Shown: piece by piece, positions 8,126 through 16,806 of the stretch
Position numbering within the stretch: position 1 is the first letter of the stretch
Layout: every line of letters begins with the position of its first letter
Source of the DNA: Flavobacterium sasangense DSM 21067
Lineage (GTDB): Bacteria; Bacteroidota; Bacteroidia; Flavobacteriales; Flavobacteriaceae
Length of the DNA stretch: 45,531 nucleotides
Assembly (NCBI RefSeq): GCF_000686885.1
Contig: NZ_JMLU01000026.1
Location: 1 to 45,531 of the forward strand
Direction: 5' to 3'
Program-made: the position numbers and the translations under genes
Notes under the pieces: generated by a model
Seen by the model: the letters and a program-made list of their open reading frames with translations, nothing else
Told to the model about the DNA's origin: nothing
Databases searched by the model: none

Positions 8126-8812
8126 TTAAGACTCAATATCAGTATTAGAGTCTTCTAAGTTGATGATTTTGTTTTGTATGGCAAAAATGACTAATCCTGC
8201 CATATTTTTAGAGTTTGTTTTTAACAAAAGGTTATTTCTGTGACCATCAACTGTTCTCGTGCTTAGGCTTAGCATTTCTCCAATTTCAGCCGAACTGTAT
8301 TGTTTGCATATCAATTCCAATACTTCTTTTTCTCTTTCTGTTAAGAAATCTTCATCTAAAACGGTTCTTGAAGTCGCATTCGAAATCATATTTTGATGAA
8401 TTACTTCCATCACGATTTCATTATAGTAAAAACCTTTTTGTGCTACTTCGTTAACAGTTTTAATCATATCTAGTGGCGAAGCATTCTTAACTAAATACGA
8501 TGCTGCACCCACGTTAATCATGTTCGCAATGAATGATTTTGTGTTGTAACTTGTTAAAGCTATGATTCTAATAGCTGGAAAATCTTTATGAATAAGTTTT
8601 GTTGCTTCCACTCCATTCAATAATGGCATTTTTAAATCCATCATGATAATATCTGGAAGTTCTGTTGTAGTTTTTAAATGTTCAACTAATTCACTTCCGT
8701 TAGAAGCTTCGAAAATAATTTCAAAATTAGGCTCGCGCTGAAGTAAGAAATAGATTCCTTTTCTGAATAGCTCTTCATCGTCCGCTAAAATAATTTTAAT
8801 TTTATTTTCCAT
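8126..8812 (-). CDS. NarL/FixJ-family response regulator
   Basis: A 228-aa two-component response regulator. The receiver domain (about 1-125) has the acidic pair DD11-12, the phosphoacceptor D59 in DIIMMDLKMP, the LTSYN threonine/serine block, and the conserved Lys in YLVKNASP. The C-terminal LuxR-type helix-turn-helix (about 160-220) reads LTEREKEVLELICKQYSSAEI...STRTVDGHRNNLLLKT. Its ATG overlaps the restored kinase stop by one base (TAATG), so the two are translationally coupled partners. It is a reasonable candidate to bind the palindromic element 220 nt downstream, but that is inference. Confidence 0.93.
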   Translation of the reverse strand: MENKIKIILADDEELFRKGIYFLLQREPNFEIIFEASNGSELVEHLKTTTELPDIIMMDLKMPLLNGVEATKLIHKDFPAIRIIALTSYNTKSFIANMINVGAASYLVKNASPLDMIKTVNEVAQKGFYYNEIVMEVIHQNMISNATSRTVLDEDFLTEREKEVLELICKQYSSAEIGEMLSLSTRTVDGHRNNLLLKTNSKNMAGLVIFAIQNKIINLEDSNTDIES

Positions 8813-9605
8813 TAGTTGAAATTAAACACCATTTTTACTCCTTTGTTTGGTTTTGAAGTGAAATTGAAATCTCCTCCTAAGAAGTTAATTCTACTTTCAA
8901 TGTTCTTCATTCCCAAACCTTTTTGATTTTCTTCACTTGAACTATCAAAACCCAATCCGTTATCACTATAAGTACAGGTTTTTGGTAATCGAAAATAGTA
9001 AATTGAATTGAAATTTCAGTAGCTTTTCCGTGTCGAAGCGAATTATTTAACAATTCTTGAAGAATGCGAAATATATGTAAATGTTTTTCAACAGGATAGC
9101 TTTCGAAGTCAATTTGGTTTTCGTACGAAACTTTAACAGTTTTGGTGCTATTAAACTCTTCTACGAGTTCTTCAATTCCGGCATGAAGTCCAAATTTCTC
9201 TAAAACTGGTGGTAATAAGTCGTGCGCAATACGTCTTGAATTCTCCAATGCCTTTTGCGTTAAATCGATGATATTATTAGTGATTTCTAGTTGTTCGCTT
9301 TCGTTTAGATTGGGAGTTTTTAATAAATGACTATTTAAAGAAACTACATTCAATTTCGAACTAATATCGTCATGTAAGTCTTGAGCAATGCGTTTACGCT
9401 CTTCTTCTTGAGTTATTAAAACCGAGTTAAGAAGTTCTTTTTGATGTTCAATTTCTAAGTTTTTTTTATCAACTTCAATTTGAACGATTTTTTTTCTAGA
9501 AAAATAGAAAAATAAAATCAGTACTAAAAACATGGATATAAAAGCAAGTAGTACAAAAAATACTGCTTGGATTATTTCACTATTTTCTAAATTAATTGCG
9601 TTCAT
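8812..9605 (-). pseudogene. Sensor histidine kinase with a single-base frameshift
   Basis: A HisKA_3-type kinase partner of the downstream response regulator. One transmembrane helix (about residues 11-36) is followed by a coiled linker, the phosphoacceptor helix EEERKRIAQDLHDDISSKL (H78), and the N-box LQELLNNSLRHGKA. The frame breaks at an A5 run (plus strand T5 at 8979-8983) and would stop at 8907 after 232 aa. In the -1 frame the rest of the ATPase domain follows directly (YSDNGLGFD, KGLGMKNIESR, then SKPNKGVKMVFNFN), ending in a TAA that overlaps the regulator's ATG. One extra A would give an intact 264-aa kinase. It may be a sequencing error, a real mutation, or slippage at CAAAAAC. It overlaps the upstream membrane gene by 14 nt. 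Confidence 0.9.
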
Positions 9606-10227
9606 CTTTATTAAAATAAATTAACTTCCATTGGTAAAAGAAGAATCCAAATTTTATGTATTGTAACGTAATGTTTAAATTAACCATCAAATCATTTATT
9701 TTCTCTTCAAGATCAAAAACAGAAAGTAATCTGTAAAATAAAAAAATAAAAGTACTTGTAAATAAATAAAACAATAAGCCAAGATTCCCATAATAAAAAT
9801 CTGATTTTTCCCCAAGATTATTATACAAATGCATACTTGAATAAACAATCAAAGGCATTGTTGTTAAATATGTTTCTAATAGATTATATTCAAAAAACAA
9901 ATTAGGATCTATAAGATAACGTGCTAATAAAAATATTGGAAGTACAATTAGAATAATATAGACGGTAAATAATTGTGCTCTTGTTTTTAACAATAAAGAA
10001 AAAAAATAACTTAAGATTACAAATTGAAACAATTCATAAAAATGTTGCATAAAAACATTGTAAATTCTGAACCAGCTATACAATTTTGAACTAATAAAAT
10101 CAATTACTAGAACACCAACAAGATATATTGTAAAAATCTTATAGACTTTTCCGTTCCTGAAAAAGCCTATAAGATAAAGTAAGCATAATATTGCTGACGT
10201 TATGTATAAATAATATGAAGGTTTCAA
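9592..10227 (-). CDS. Multi-pass membrane protein upstream of a histidine kinase
   Basis: A 211-aa protein with six or seven hydrophobic segments, paralogous to the 228-aa protein at 5804-6490 (shared pieces listed there). The 3' end overlaps the kinase start by 14 nt, so the two are coupled. The kinase itself has only one membrane helix and no obvious input domain, so this protein could act as its sensor or anchor; that is inferred from context only. It begins 9 nt after the 102-aa gene. No named family was recognised. Confidence 0.83.
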   Translation of the reverse strand: MKPSYYLYITSAILCLLYLIGFFRNGKVYKIFTIYLVGVLVIDFISSKLYSWFRIYNVFMQHFYELFQFVILSYFFSLLLKTRAQLFTVYIILIVLPIFLLARYLIDPNLFFEYNLLETYLTTMPLIVYSSMHLYNNLGEKSDFYYGNLGLLFYLFTSTFIFLFYRLLSVFDLEEKINDLMVNLNITLQYIKFGFFFYQWKLIYFNKDERN

Positions 10228-10236
10228 TACTATCTA

Positions 10237-10545
10237 CTATGGATTATAAAGAGGACTCGTTGGATCACAATTCTTTGGACAAGGTTGTGTATTGTCATAA
10301 ATTAAGTGATTAGCATCTATTAAATCTTTTCCATCAGCATCAACGCCTACAAACATTAATTTTTGTGTTCCTGTTGTGTCAACTCCCATATAAGCTCTCA
10401 CATTAACAACACCTTCTGTTGCTAATAATTCTGATAAGGCTTCGCCTGGAATTAAATGACCTTTTGCTAAATCTTCTGGAGGATTGGTTCTCCATGATGA
10501 TGCCCATTCTTTGGCTTCATCGAGAGTAATTGTAAAATCAGACAT
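10237..10545 (-). CDS. Conserved 102-aa hypothetical protein
   Basis: A small acidic soluble protein without a signal peptide. The mid part (NVRAYMGVDTTGTQKLMFVGVDADGKDLI) looks like two beta strands with a glycine turn. The C-terminus is Pro/Cys-rich (TQPCPKNCDPTSPLYNP). It is the first gene of a four-gene unit with the membrane protein, histidine kinase and response regulator. A -7-like TACATTTA (plus 10573-10580) lies upstream. Function unknown. Confidence 0.78.
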   Translation of the reverse strand: MSDFTITLDEAKEWASSWRTNPPEDLAKGHLIPGEALSELLATEGVVNVRAYMGVDTTGTQKLMFVGVDADGKDLIDANHLIYDNTQPCPKNCDPTSPLYNP

Positions 10546-10597
10546 ATTTTGAGGTTTTTTATAATTGAATTATAAATGTAGTAAAAAAAGTAATAAA

Positions 10598-10622
10598 AAA
10601 AAACAGGCTAATTGCCTGTTTT
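10598..10622 (-). terminator. Terminator of dnaB
   Basis: The stem AAACAGGC / GCCTGTTT with loop TAATT is followed, reading on the minus strand, by a long T-run. It sits 23 nt past the dnaB stop and separates dnaB from the two-component operon. Confidence 0.8.
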
Positions 10623-10644
10623 ACTATTTTATCTATTTTTCTTA

Positions 10645-12192
10645 CTAAAAAGGAACATCTGAATCATCATCATATGAATTCATGGTGCTACCAAAAGCTT
10701 CATTTGGTGTTGGTAAATTTGGAGTGATGAATGGATTACTATCGTCTAGATTCATTTTAGATGGTAATGCATCAAATGGTGAACTAAAATCATCTAAATT
10801 ATCAAACTTTCCTAAGTTACCAATGAATTTCAATCGGATGTTATCTAAACCACCATTACGGTGTTTTGCTACGATAAATTCGGCTTGACCTTGAGTTGGA
10901 GAACGTTCTTCATCATCCCATTCGTCAATTTTATAATATTCTGGACGATAAATAAACGATACGATATCGGCATCTTGCTCAATTGCTCCTGATTCCCTTA
11001 AGTCAGAAAGTAATGGACGTTTACTAGAACCACGAGTTTCTACGGCACGTGATAACTGTGAAAGTGCAATTACTGGAACGTTCAACTCTTTTGCTAATGC
11101 TTTTAAATTTCGAGAAATAGTTGAAATTTCTTGCTCACGATTTCCTCCTCCTTTTCCGTTTCCACCTGCTGTCATTAATTGAAGGTAATCGATTACAATC
11201 ATTTTGATGCCATATTGAGATGAAAGACGTCTTGCTTTTGCACGTAAATCAAAAATCGATAATGATGGTGTATCATCAATAAACAAAGGAGCTTTTTCTA
11301 AGTCTTTCACTTTGATAGACAACTGCTCCCATTCGTGTTTTTCTAATTTTCCGGTTCTTAATTTCTCCGATGACAATCCGGTTTCAGATGAAATCAAACG
11401 TGTAATTAACTGTACAGAAGACATCTCTAATGAAAAAAAGGCTACTGGCGCACCATAATCGATAGCCATATTTCGAGCCATTGATAAGGTGAAAGCCGTT
11501 TTACCCATACCGGGACGAGCCGCCACAATAATTAAATCTGAAGGTTGCCATCCAGAAGTTAATTTATCTAAATTGTGAAATCCTGTTGGAATTCCACTCA
11601 AACCTTCTTTTCCAGCAATTTCTTCAATACGTTTTTTGGCTTGAATTACTAAACTTTGCGCGGTTTCCGAACTACGTTTGATATTTCCTTGCGTTACTTC
11701 GTATAATTTTGATTCCGCTTTATCTAATAAATCAAAGACATCGGTAGATTCATCATACGATTCTTCAATAATTTCGCTTGAAATTTTAATCAAACTTCTT
11801 TGGATGAATTTTTGAAGAATAATACGTGAGTGAAACTCAATGTGAGCCGAAGATGATATCTTTTGCGTTAACTGAATCAAGTAAAAATCACCACCTGAAA
11901 GTTCTAGTTTTCCGTTTTTCTTTAATTGAGCCGAAACGGTTAATAAGTCGATAGGCTGTGTTTCGTTAAACAACTGAACAATAGCCTCAAAAATGTACTT
12001 GTGTGCGTCTTTATAAAAGGCGTCTGGTTGTAAAATATCAATTACTTCATCTACCCCTTTTTTATCAATCATCATGGCACCAAGTACCGCTTCTTCTAGG
12101 TCTAACGCCTGAGGAGGTAGTTTTCCTTTTTCCAAATTGATAATCGTAGTTTTATCTACTTTTATCGGGTTCATATTTCTGACATTTTCCAT
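10645..12192 (-). CDS. dnaB: Replicative DNA helicase DnaB
   Basis: The hexameric 5'-3' helicase that unwinds DNA at the fork and recruits primase. At 515 aa it is full length and free of inteins. The N-terminal primase-interaction domain begins at PPQALDLEEAVLGAMMID. The RecA-like C-domain has Walker A in ARPGMGKTAFTLSMARN, Walker B in MIVIDYLQLM, and the conserved ALSQLSRAVETRG and SDLRESGAIEQDADIV blocks. The C-terminal tail is acidic (YDDDSDVPF). It lies alone between accA and the 102-aa gene, with a terminator behind it. A -7-like TAACTTCG just upstream of the ATG is a weak promoter candidate. Confidence 0.98.
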   Translation of the reverse strand: MENVRNMNPIKVDKTTIINLEKGKLPPQALDLEEAVLGAMMIDKKGVDEVIDILQPDAFYKDAHKYIFEAIVQLFNETQPIDLLTVSAQLKKNGKLELSGGDFYLIQLTQKISSSAHIEFHSRIILQKFIQRSLIKISSEIIEESYDESTDVFDLLDKAESKLYEVTQGNIKRSSETAQSLVIQAKKRIEEIAGKEGLSGIPTGFHNLDKLTSGWQPSDLIIVAARPGMGKTAFTLSMARNMAIDYGAPVAFFSLEMSSVQLITRLISSETGLSSEKLRTGKLEKHEWEQLSIKVKDLEKAPLFIDDTPSLSIFDLRAKARRLSSQYGIKMIVIDYLQLMTAGGNGKGGGNREQEISTISRNLKALAKELNVPVIALSQLSRAVETRGSSKRPLLSDLRESGAIEQDADIVSFIYRPEYYKIDEWDDEERSPTQGQAEFIVAKHRNGGLDNIRLKFIGNLGKFDNLDDFSSPFDALPSKMNLDDSNPFITPNLPTPNEAFGSTMNSYDDDSDVPF

Positions 12193-12280
12193 ATTGCGAA
12201 GTTAACCAAAATTTACAAAAAAACGTTTTGAGTTCTTAATACTCAACTGTTAATAACTTAAAAAAAGTGTTGATAAGCCA

Positions 12281-12315
12281 AAAAAAATCCGAAACTTGTG
12301 GCTTCGGATTTTTAT
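12281..12315 (-). terminator. Terminator of accA
   Basis: The inverted repeat AAATCCGAA / TTCGGATTT, with a 9-nt loop, is flanked by an A-run on the left and a T-run on the right. It works in both directions but is placed to end accA, 20 nt after its stop. Confidence 0.8.
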
Positions 12316-12335
12316 TTATAATTGGAAATAAGTGA

Positions 12336-13289
12336 TTACTCTTTGAATTCACCCATTTTGCTATATTTATCCATTCGTTTTGCCACTAAATCTTTTGTTG
12401 ATAAATCTTTTAACTCATTAAAAGCTTTAGTTACATACTCAGCAACCGATTTAAATGTCGTTTCTTTGTCGTAGTGAGCTCCGCCTAGAGGTTCTGGAAT
12501 AATATCATCGATTAACTTCTGTTTTTTCATATCGAATGAAGTTAATTTTAAAGCTTCAGCAGCTTGTTCTTTATATTCCCAACTTCTCCATAAGATTGAC
12601 GAACACGATTCTGGAGAAATTACAGAGTACCAAGTGTTTTCTAACATATATACTCTATCTCCTACTCCAATTCCTAATGCTCCACCCGAAGCTCCTTCTC
12701 CAATAATAATTGAAATAATAGGCGTTTTCAAACGAGCCATTTCGAAAATGTTTCTTGCAATAGCTTCTCCTTGCCCTCTTTCTTCCGCTTCTAAACCTGG
12801 ATAAGCTCCAGGAGTGTCGATTAATGTTAAAACAGGAAGATTGAATTTCTCTGCCATTTTCATTAAACGTAATGCTTTACGATATCCTTCTGGATTTGCC
12901 ATCCCGAAGTTTCTATATTGGCGCATTTTAGTATTAATACCTTTTTGCTGTCCAATAATCATGAAAGATTGTCCGTTGATTTGACCTAAACCTCCCACCA
13001 TGGCTTTATCATCTTTGAAATTTCTATCTCCAAAAAGTTCTAAAAACGTTCCATTAGTAATATTAGTAATATGTTCTAATGTATAAGGACGATTTGGATG
13101 ACGTGATAATTGTACACGTTGCCAAGCGGTAAGGTTTTTGTATATTTTTTTCTTAGTTTCTTCTAATTTCTTCTCAATTTGTTTGCATGTATTCGATACA
13201 TCCACATCTGATTCTTGACCAATGATTTCACATTTATCTAATTGGTCTTCAAGCTCTTTAATTGGTAATTCAAAATCTAAATATTCCAT
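12336..13289 (-). CDS. accA: Acetyl-CoA carboxylase carboxyltransferase, alpha subunit
   Basis: The alpha half of the carboxyltransferase that moves the carboxyl group from biotin to acetyl-CoA, giving malonyl-CoA for fatty acid synthesis; it needs AccD as partner. At 317 aa it has the usual length. Signature stretches are [17 protein letters not shown] at the N-terminus, [19 protein letters not shown], and the crotonase-fold core [20 protein letters not shown] with [24 protein letters not shown] -7 box TATCTTTG (plus 13322-13329) lies in the 71-nt gap upstream, so it may have its own promoter even though the three genes before it point the same way. Confidence 0.98.
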   Translation of the reverse strand: MEYLDFELPIKELEDQLDKCEIIGQESDVDVSNTCKQIEKKLEETKKKIYKNLTAWQRVQLSRHPNRPYTLEHITNITNGTFLELFGDRNFKDDKAMVGGLGQINGQSFMIIGQQKGINTKMRQYRNFGMANPEGYRKALRLMKMAEKFNLPVLTLIDTPGAYPGLEAEERGQGEAIARNIFEMARLKTPIISIIIGEGASGGALGIGVGDRVYMLENTWYSVISPESCSSILWRSWEYKEQAAEALKLTSFDMKKQKLIDDIIPEPLGGAHYDKETTFKSVAEYVTKAFNELKDLSTKDLVAKRMDKYSKMGEFKE

Positions 13290-13321
13290 AATCGGTTTAT
13301 TAGGGTTTGTGTTTGTTGCTA

Positions 13322-13329
13322 CAAAGATA
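13322..13329 (-). promoter_or_regulatory. -7 box ahead of accA
   Basis: TATCTTTG on the minus strand matches TAnnTTTG. A clear TTG -33 box at about 20 nt was not found, so only the -7 element is annotated. Confidence 0.5.
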
Positions 13330-13360
13330 AAATTTTCAATTAACTTTAGTAAACTAATCG

Positions 13361-14248
13361 TTAATTAGTTGTTACTTTTTTATAACTTTTTACAATTCCG
13401 TTAGCTATAACAGTGGCTAGAATTATGATAGCACCTACATAAAACAAAGGGGTCATTTCTTCTCCATCTTTAAATATTAGCAACGCTAAAATGATTCCGT
13501 AAATAGGTTCTAGGTTAATGGTTAACATTACCGTAAAAGGACTTAAAAACTTCATTACTTTAACCGATGCCGAAAACGCATAAGCTGTACAAATGGATGA
13601 TAACAAGAACAGCCAAATCAAATCATTGATTGAAATTGCAAAGAAAGCAGGCGTAAAACTTCCAGCAAAGAATAAATAAATACTAATAAAGAAGACACCG
13701 CTTGATAATTCGTAAAGCGAGATGATATTAGGGTCGTATTCTTTAGCATATTTTCCGTTTATAACCGAAAATAATGCTGATAAAAATGCGGAGGTTACTG
13801 CTAAATAAATTCCCGTAGTGTATTTGGCCTCTACATTAAAGATGATTCCTAGACCTACAACTACAATGATTCCAAAAAGCAATTCATACCAAATAACTTT
13901 TCTTTTGTAAAAAATAGGTTCTAAAATGGACGCAAAAAATGCACCAGTTGACAAACAAGCTAAAGTAATGGATACATTTGAAACTTTAATAGCTTGATAA
14001 AATGTAAGCCAATGTGCTGCAATGATAATTCCGCAAACAATGAATCCAATTAAAACATTAAAAGGAACTTTCATTTTTTCTTTATTAAAAAGCACTACAA
14101 AAGTCATGATTACAGATGCAAAAAGCATTCGATACCAAACCAAATCTAAGGCTTCTAAAGAAATTAATTTACCAAGGATGGCTGTAAATCCCCAAATAAA
14201 TACAATTACATGAAGATGTAAATAGCTTTTTAGATTATCGTTTTGCAT
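13361..14248 (-). CDS. EamA/DMT-superfamily transporter
   Basis: A 295-aa integral inner-membrane protein with ten predicted helices in two homologous halves, the EamA (DMT, RhaT-like) arrangement. The first helix contains [25 protein letters not shown], a typical EamA start. The second half begins near [27 protein letters not shown]. Likely a metabolite exporter, but the substrate cannot be read from the sequence. It overlaps the end of the LptF/G gene by 14 nt, so the two are translationally coupled. Confidence 0.9.
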   Translation of the reverse strand: MQNDNLKSYLHLHVIVFIWGFTAILGKLISLEALDLVWYRMLFASVIMTFVVLFNKEKMKVPFNVLIGFIVCGIIIAAHWLTFYQAIKVSNVSITLACLSTGAFFASILEPIFYKRKVIWYELLFGIIVVVGLGIIFNVEAKYTTGIYLAVTSAFLSALFSVINGKYAKEYDPNIISLYELSSGVFFISIYLFFAGSFTPAFFAISINDLIWLFLLSSICTAYAFSASVKVMKFLSPFTVMLTINLEPIYGIILALLIFKDGEEMTPLFYVGAIIILATVIANGIVKSYKKVTTN

Positions 14249-15326
14249 TGCGTAATAAATAAGCAGCTAAAATTCCGAAAACAATATTTGGAAACCATAC
14301 CGCTAAAAACGGAGGAATACTTGATTTTTCGGCTAAAGTTCCGAAAACCTTGTCAAAAAATATAAAAGTAAAGGCGATTACAATTCCGATGGCAAGATTG
14401 ATTCCCATTCCTCCTCTACGCTTCATAGAAGAAACGGCAACAGCAATAATAGTTAAGATAAATGCAGAAATTGGCAAACTAAACTTCTTGTAAAAAACTA
14501 CTAAATAAGTATTGATGTTTGCGTTACCTCTTTCTCTTTCTTTATTAATGAAAGCATTTAACTGCCCTATAGTCATGGTTTCGGCAACATAAACTACTGG
14601 CGTTAAATCATCGGGTTCAAAATCATATTCTTTTGTTATTTTTTCACTTGATGTTATCTGATCGTTAGTTTCTCCAACAATTCTTTGGTTGTAACTATAT
14701 AACATATAACGTTTTGTAACATCATTGTAACGAATTCTATTAGCCGTTACTTTTTCAACCAAAACATTATCCTTAAACTTTTCAAAAGTAAAATTAAACC
14801 CTGTTTGCGATAAATAATTATAATTACTCACATAGATATTTTCCTCTATTTTTCCATCTTTTTTAATTTGTCGAAAAATATCCGAAGTTTCTCTTGTCTT
14901 ATTATTATTCCCCCTTAAATATTCATATCTAAAATCATTAAATCCTTTACTAGCTTTCGGTAGTAAAAAGAAACCCATAATTAAGGAAAAAATAGAAACG
15001 ATAATTGCACCAAATATAAAAGGACGAAGAAATCTTGAAAATGAAATTCCTGAACTTAAAATAGCAATAATTTCAGTATTGTTAGCTAATTTTGAAGTGA
15101 ACCAAATAATAGATAAAAACAAGAAAATTGGAAACAATAAATTGGCAAAATAAATTGTAAAATCACCATAATAAACAAGAACAGCAGATATCGGAACTTT
15201 TCGCTCAATCATCCTGTTCACCTTTTCAGACACATCAATAGTAATTCCAATAGGAATAAAGAGTATCAACATTACTGAAAATGTTACTAAGTAGCGTTTT
15301 AAAATGTATTTATCTATTATTTTCAT
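14235..15326 (-). CDS. LptF/LptG-family lipopolysaccharide export permease
   Basis: A 363-aa YjgP/YjgQ-family permease. It has three N-terminal membrane helices starting with MKIIDKYILKRYLVTF, a periplasmic beta-rich domain (about 140-265), and three C-terminal helices ending [10 protein letters not shown]. In E. coli LptF and LptG form the membrane part of the LptB2FG extractor that moves LPS to the outer membrane. The short N-terminal signature alone does not decide between F and G, though the tgt-adjacent position fits LptG in other Flavobacteriia. It starts 9 nt after tgt and runs into the EamA gene. Confidence 0.92.
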   Translation of the reverse strand: MKIIDKYILKRYLVTFSVMLILFIPIGITIDVSEKVNRMIERKVPISAVLVYYGDFTIYFANLLFPIFLFLSIIWFTSKLANNTEIIAILSSGISFSRFLRPFIFGAIIVSIFSLIMGFFLLPKASKGFNDFRYEYLRGNNNKTRETSDIFRQIKKDGKIEENIYVSNYNYLSQTGFNFTFEKFKDNVLVEKVTANRIRYNDVTKRYMLYSYNQRIVGETNDQITSSEKITKEYDFEPDDLTPVVYVAETMTIGQLNAFINKERERGNANINTYLVVFYKKFSLPISAFILTIIAVAVSSMKRRGGMGINLAIGIVIAFTFIFFDKVFGTLAEKSSIPPFLAVWFPNIVFGILAAYLLRNAKR

Positions 15327-15335
15327 TGGCTGAAT

Positions 15336-16466
15336 TTATAATCGTTGACTCATTTGAATCACCATTTTATCTTTCCATTCTCTAAACGTTCCGGCAATGA
15401 TTTGTCTTCTAGCCTCTCGTACTAACCACATATAAAAACCTAAGTTGTGAATGGTTGCAATTTGTTTAGCCAAAAATTCATCAGCTGCAAACAAGTGTCT
15501 AAGATAAGCTTTTGAATATTCGGTATCCACCCAAGTGTGTCCCATTTCGTCAATTGGCGAAAAATCTTCAGCCCACTTTTTGTTTTTCATATTCATTGTT
15601 CCGTGAGCCGTGAATAACATTCCGTTTCTGGCGTTACGTGTTGGCATCACACAATCAAACATATCAATTCCTAACGCAATATTCTCTAAAATATTGATTG
15701 GCGTTCCTACACCCATTAAATATCTTGGTTTGTCTTCTGGAAGAATAGCGGTAACAACTTCTGTCATTGCATACATTTCTTCTGCTGGTTCTCCTACCGA
15801 AAGTCCTCCAATAGCGTTTCCTTGTGCACCAGCATTTGCAATATATTCCGCCGATTGTTCTCTTAAATCTTTATACGTACTTCCTTGAACAATTGGAAAA
15901 AACGTCTGTTCGTAACCGTATTTAAATGGTAATTTTTCTAAATGATTGATACATCTATCCAACCAACGGTGTGTCATATGCATCGAACGTTTTGCATAAC
16001 GATAATCACAAGGATAAGGGGTACATTCGTCGAAAGCCATGATGATATCAGCACCAATAGTACGTTGAATTTCCATTACATTTTCAGGTGAAAAGAAATG
16101 ATACGAACCATCAATGTGCGATTTGAACTTAACACCTTCTTCTTTAATTTTTCTGTTTGATGAAAGCGAATACACTTGATATCCACCAGAATCGGTTAAG
16201 ATATTTCTATCCCAATTCATGAATTTATGCAAACCTCCAGCCGCTTCTAAAATTTTGGTTTGAGGTCTTAAATATAAATGATAGGTATTTCCTAAAATAA
16301 TATCTGGATTAATATCGTCTCTAAGCTCACGTTGGTGTACTCCTTTTACAGAAGCCACGGTTCCTACGGGCATAAAAATTGGGGTTTCAATAACACCGTG
16401 ATCGGTTGTTATTTTTCCAGCTCTGGCTTTACTTTTTGGGTCTTTGGTAATTAAATCAAACTTCAT
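15336..16466 (-). CDS. tgt: tRNA-guanine transglycosylase
   Basis: Exchanges guanine-34 for the queuosine precursor preQ1 in tRNAs with GUN anticodons. At 376 aa it has the normal length. The substrate-binding block GNTYHLYLRP, the DSGGYQVYSL loop, GGLSVGEP and the nucleophile region DMFDCVMPTRNARNG are intact. The C-terminal zinc site is not: the usual CxCxxC segment before YSKAYLRHLF is replaced by MGHTWVDTE, with no cysteine. The histidine in TIHNLGFYMW remains. This looks like a lineage variant, not damage. The gene leads the tgt-lptF/G-eamA unit behind a TATCTTTG -7 box (plus 16486-16493). Confidence 0.97.
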   Translation of the reverse strand: MKFDLITKDPKSKARAGKITTDHGVIETPIFMPVGTVASVKGVHQRELRDDINPDIILGNTYHLYLRPQTKILEAAGGLHKFMNWDRNILTDSGGYQVYSLSSNRKIKEEGVKFKSHIDGSYHFFSPENVMEIQRTIGADIIMAFDECTPYPCDYRYAKRSMHMTHRWLDRCINHLEKLPFKYGYEQTFFPIVQGSTYKDLREQSAEYIANAGAQGNAIGGLSVGEPAEEMYAMTEVVTAILPEDKPRYLMGVGTPINILENIALGIDMFDCVMPTRNARNGMLFTAHGTMNMKNKKWAEDFSPIDEMGHTWVDTEYSKAYLRHLFAADEFLAKQIATIHNLGFYMWLVREARRQIIAGTFREWKDKMVIQMSQRL

Positions 16467-16485
16467 ATTGTGCTTTTACGAACGG

Positions 16486-16493
16486 CAAAGATA
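16486..16493 (-). promoter_or_regulatory. -7 box ahead of tgt
   Basis: TATCTTTG on the minus strand, 19 nt upstream of the tgt ATG, fits the TAnnTTTG consensus. No clear TTG -33 element was seen. Confidence 0.5.
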
Positions 16494-16554
16494 ATTTATT
16501 TTAGAATTTAGAAATTGGAATTTAGAATTATTTATGATAAGACATTACATTGGC

Positions 16555-16690
16555 ACGCGGATGAAACAGATTCGCTTGTGCAAAACGCAGATTATAACTG
16601 ATTTTTAATTTGAAAAAAATTAGTGACTTTGCGAGTTAAAAAACAAAATCCGTAATTTTCAGCGTTGCGAAGCATTAGTTTCATCCGCGT
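16555..16690. repeat. Widely spaced 13-bp perfect inverted repeat
   Basis: The arms are ACGCGGATGAAAC (16555-16567) and its exact reverse complement (16678-16690). The interior is AT-rich with no frame. It may be a dispersed Flavobacterium repeat or a small non-autonomous element. No target duplication was recognised. Confidence 0.6.
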
Positions 16691-16744
16691 TCCATTACTT
16701 TTCCCCATCACAAATCAATTCTTAATAACTTCTAACAAAATGAT

Positions 16745-16775
16745 TTGTAACACCAAAAAAATAAAATTACTTTTG
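16745..16775 (+). promoter_or_regulatory. Promoter of the transketolase genes
   Basis: TTG at 16745-16747, a 20-nt spacer and TACTTTTG at 16768-16775 form a perfect Bacteroidota-type promoter, 31 nt ahead of the first transketolase ATG. Confidence 0.75.
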
Positions 16776-16806
16776 CATCCAATTAACACATATATATCTT
16801 TTTATA

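Larger units (their letters stand above)
16467..16806. other. Divergent tgt / transketolase spacer with an inverted repeat
   Basis: This 340-nt stretch holds no gene I can support. It contains divergent promoters for tgt and transketolase at its two ends. In between is a perfect 13-bp inverted repeat, ACGCGGATGAAAC at 16555-16567 and GTTTCATCCGCGT at 16678-16690, with arms 110 nt apart. The layout resembles a dispersed non-coding repeat. Whether it folds or is mobile cannot be told from one copy. Confidence 0.6.
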
